A DNA stretch of 63,848 nt from Micromonospora sp. CB01531 (GTDB lineage Bacteria > Actinomycetota > Actinomycetes > Mycobacteriales > Micromonosporaceae): assembly GCF_001905095.1 (NCBI RefSeq), contig NZ_LWLS01000085.1, positions 1-63,848 of the forward strand, read 5' to 3'. The notes under the pieces are model-generated. The model was not told the DNA's origin. It saw nothing but the letters and a program-made list of their open reading frames with translations, and did not search any database. Position numbers and translations under genes: made by a program. The stretch's first letter is position 1. Every line of letters begins with the position of its first letter. Below, in pieces: positions 63,820 to 63,848 of this stretch.

Positions 63820-63848
63820 CCTCGGTCTTTCATTTGGGCGGCGGTTCA

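Noticed and set aside
1..63848. CRISPR array, prophage or large secondary-metabolite cluster
   Set aside because: No regular repeat-spacer pattern, phage structural genes, PKS or NRPS modules are present.

Overview
The window comes from a high-GC actinomycete: third codon positions are overwhelmingly G/C, starts are often GTG, and genes overlap by ATGA/GTGA. The gene content (SCO2521-2525-type cluster, several LacI regulators, many Tat-exported or lipoprotein-anchored carbohydrate enzymes) suggests a soil or plant-associated Micromonosporaceae member. The family assignment is inference.

Left part (1-11.5 kb): a mosaic of housekeeping and accessory genes. It holds a YjbR-like protein, a VOC protein, an MFS exporter, a secreted GPLGP-repeat protein, a nucleotidyltransferase, a type-B carboxylesterase, a DUF1343/NamZ-like hydrolase and a RecQ helicase. 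Decayed fragments lie between them (OsmC, a royal-jelly/yellow-like protein). At 11.6-12.7 kb a tRNA-Leu 3' fragment sits beside a broken IS110 transposase, which looks like an old integration scar.

12.9-25.4 kb: the least understood part. A SCO2525-type methyltransferase, a SCO2524-type protein, a MinD/ParA-like protein with a variant P-loop (KGGTGRS), a SCO2522-type protein and a convergent SCO2521-type protein form a cluster of unknown function. A 1404-residue DUF4062-NACHT-HEAT STAND protein starts divergently from it. Together these are the best candidates for an undescribed nucleotide-switch or conflict system. A beta-propeller lipoprotein gene is wedged into the cluster.

25.5-33 kb: a GH28 polygalacturonase with a LacI regulator, followed by a membrane-lipid module. 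That module has a DUF2156 (aminoacyl-phosphatidylglycerol synthase-type) protein coupled to a GDSL hydrolase, with a pair of membrane-anchored alpha/beta-hydrolase paralogues divergent from it.

33-43.4 kb: an oligosaccharide-utilisation locus. It has GH35, a LacI regulator, a CUT1-type ABC importer without its own ATPase, a secreted glucoamylase/DUF3131-type protein and GH39. LacI-type operators with an AACCGGTT core lie in front of the GH35/LacI pair and in front of GH39.

45.3-63.8 kb: a pectin/galacturonate locus. A tightly overlapping operon encodes a PotABCD-like ABC importer, KDPG aldolase, a 31-residue ORF, KDG kinase, altronate dehydratase and a mannitol-dehydrogenase-family reductase. 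A LacI regulator and uronate isomerase complete the route galacturonate -> tagaturonate -> altronate -> KDG -> KDPG -> pyruvate + glyceraldehyde 3-phosphate. Three secreted beta-helix enzymes follow: a pectate-lyase-like protein, a frameshifted second copy of the GH28 at 25.6 kb, and a divergent GH28-like protein of lower GC. An IS630 transposase lies at the left edge of this locus.
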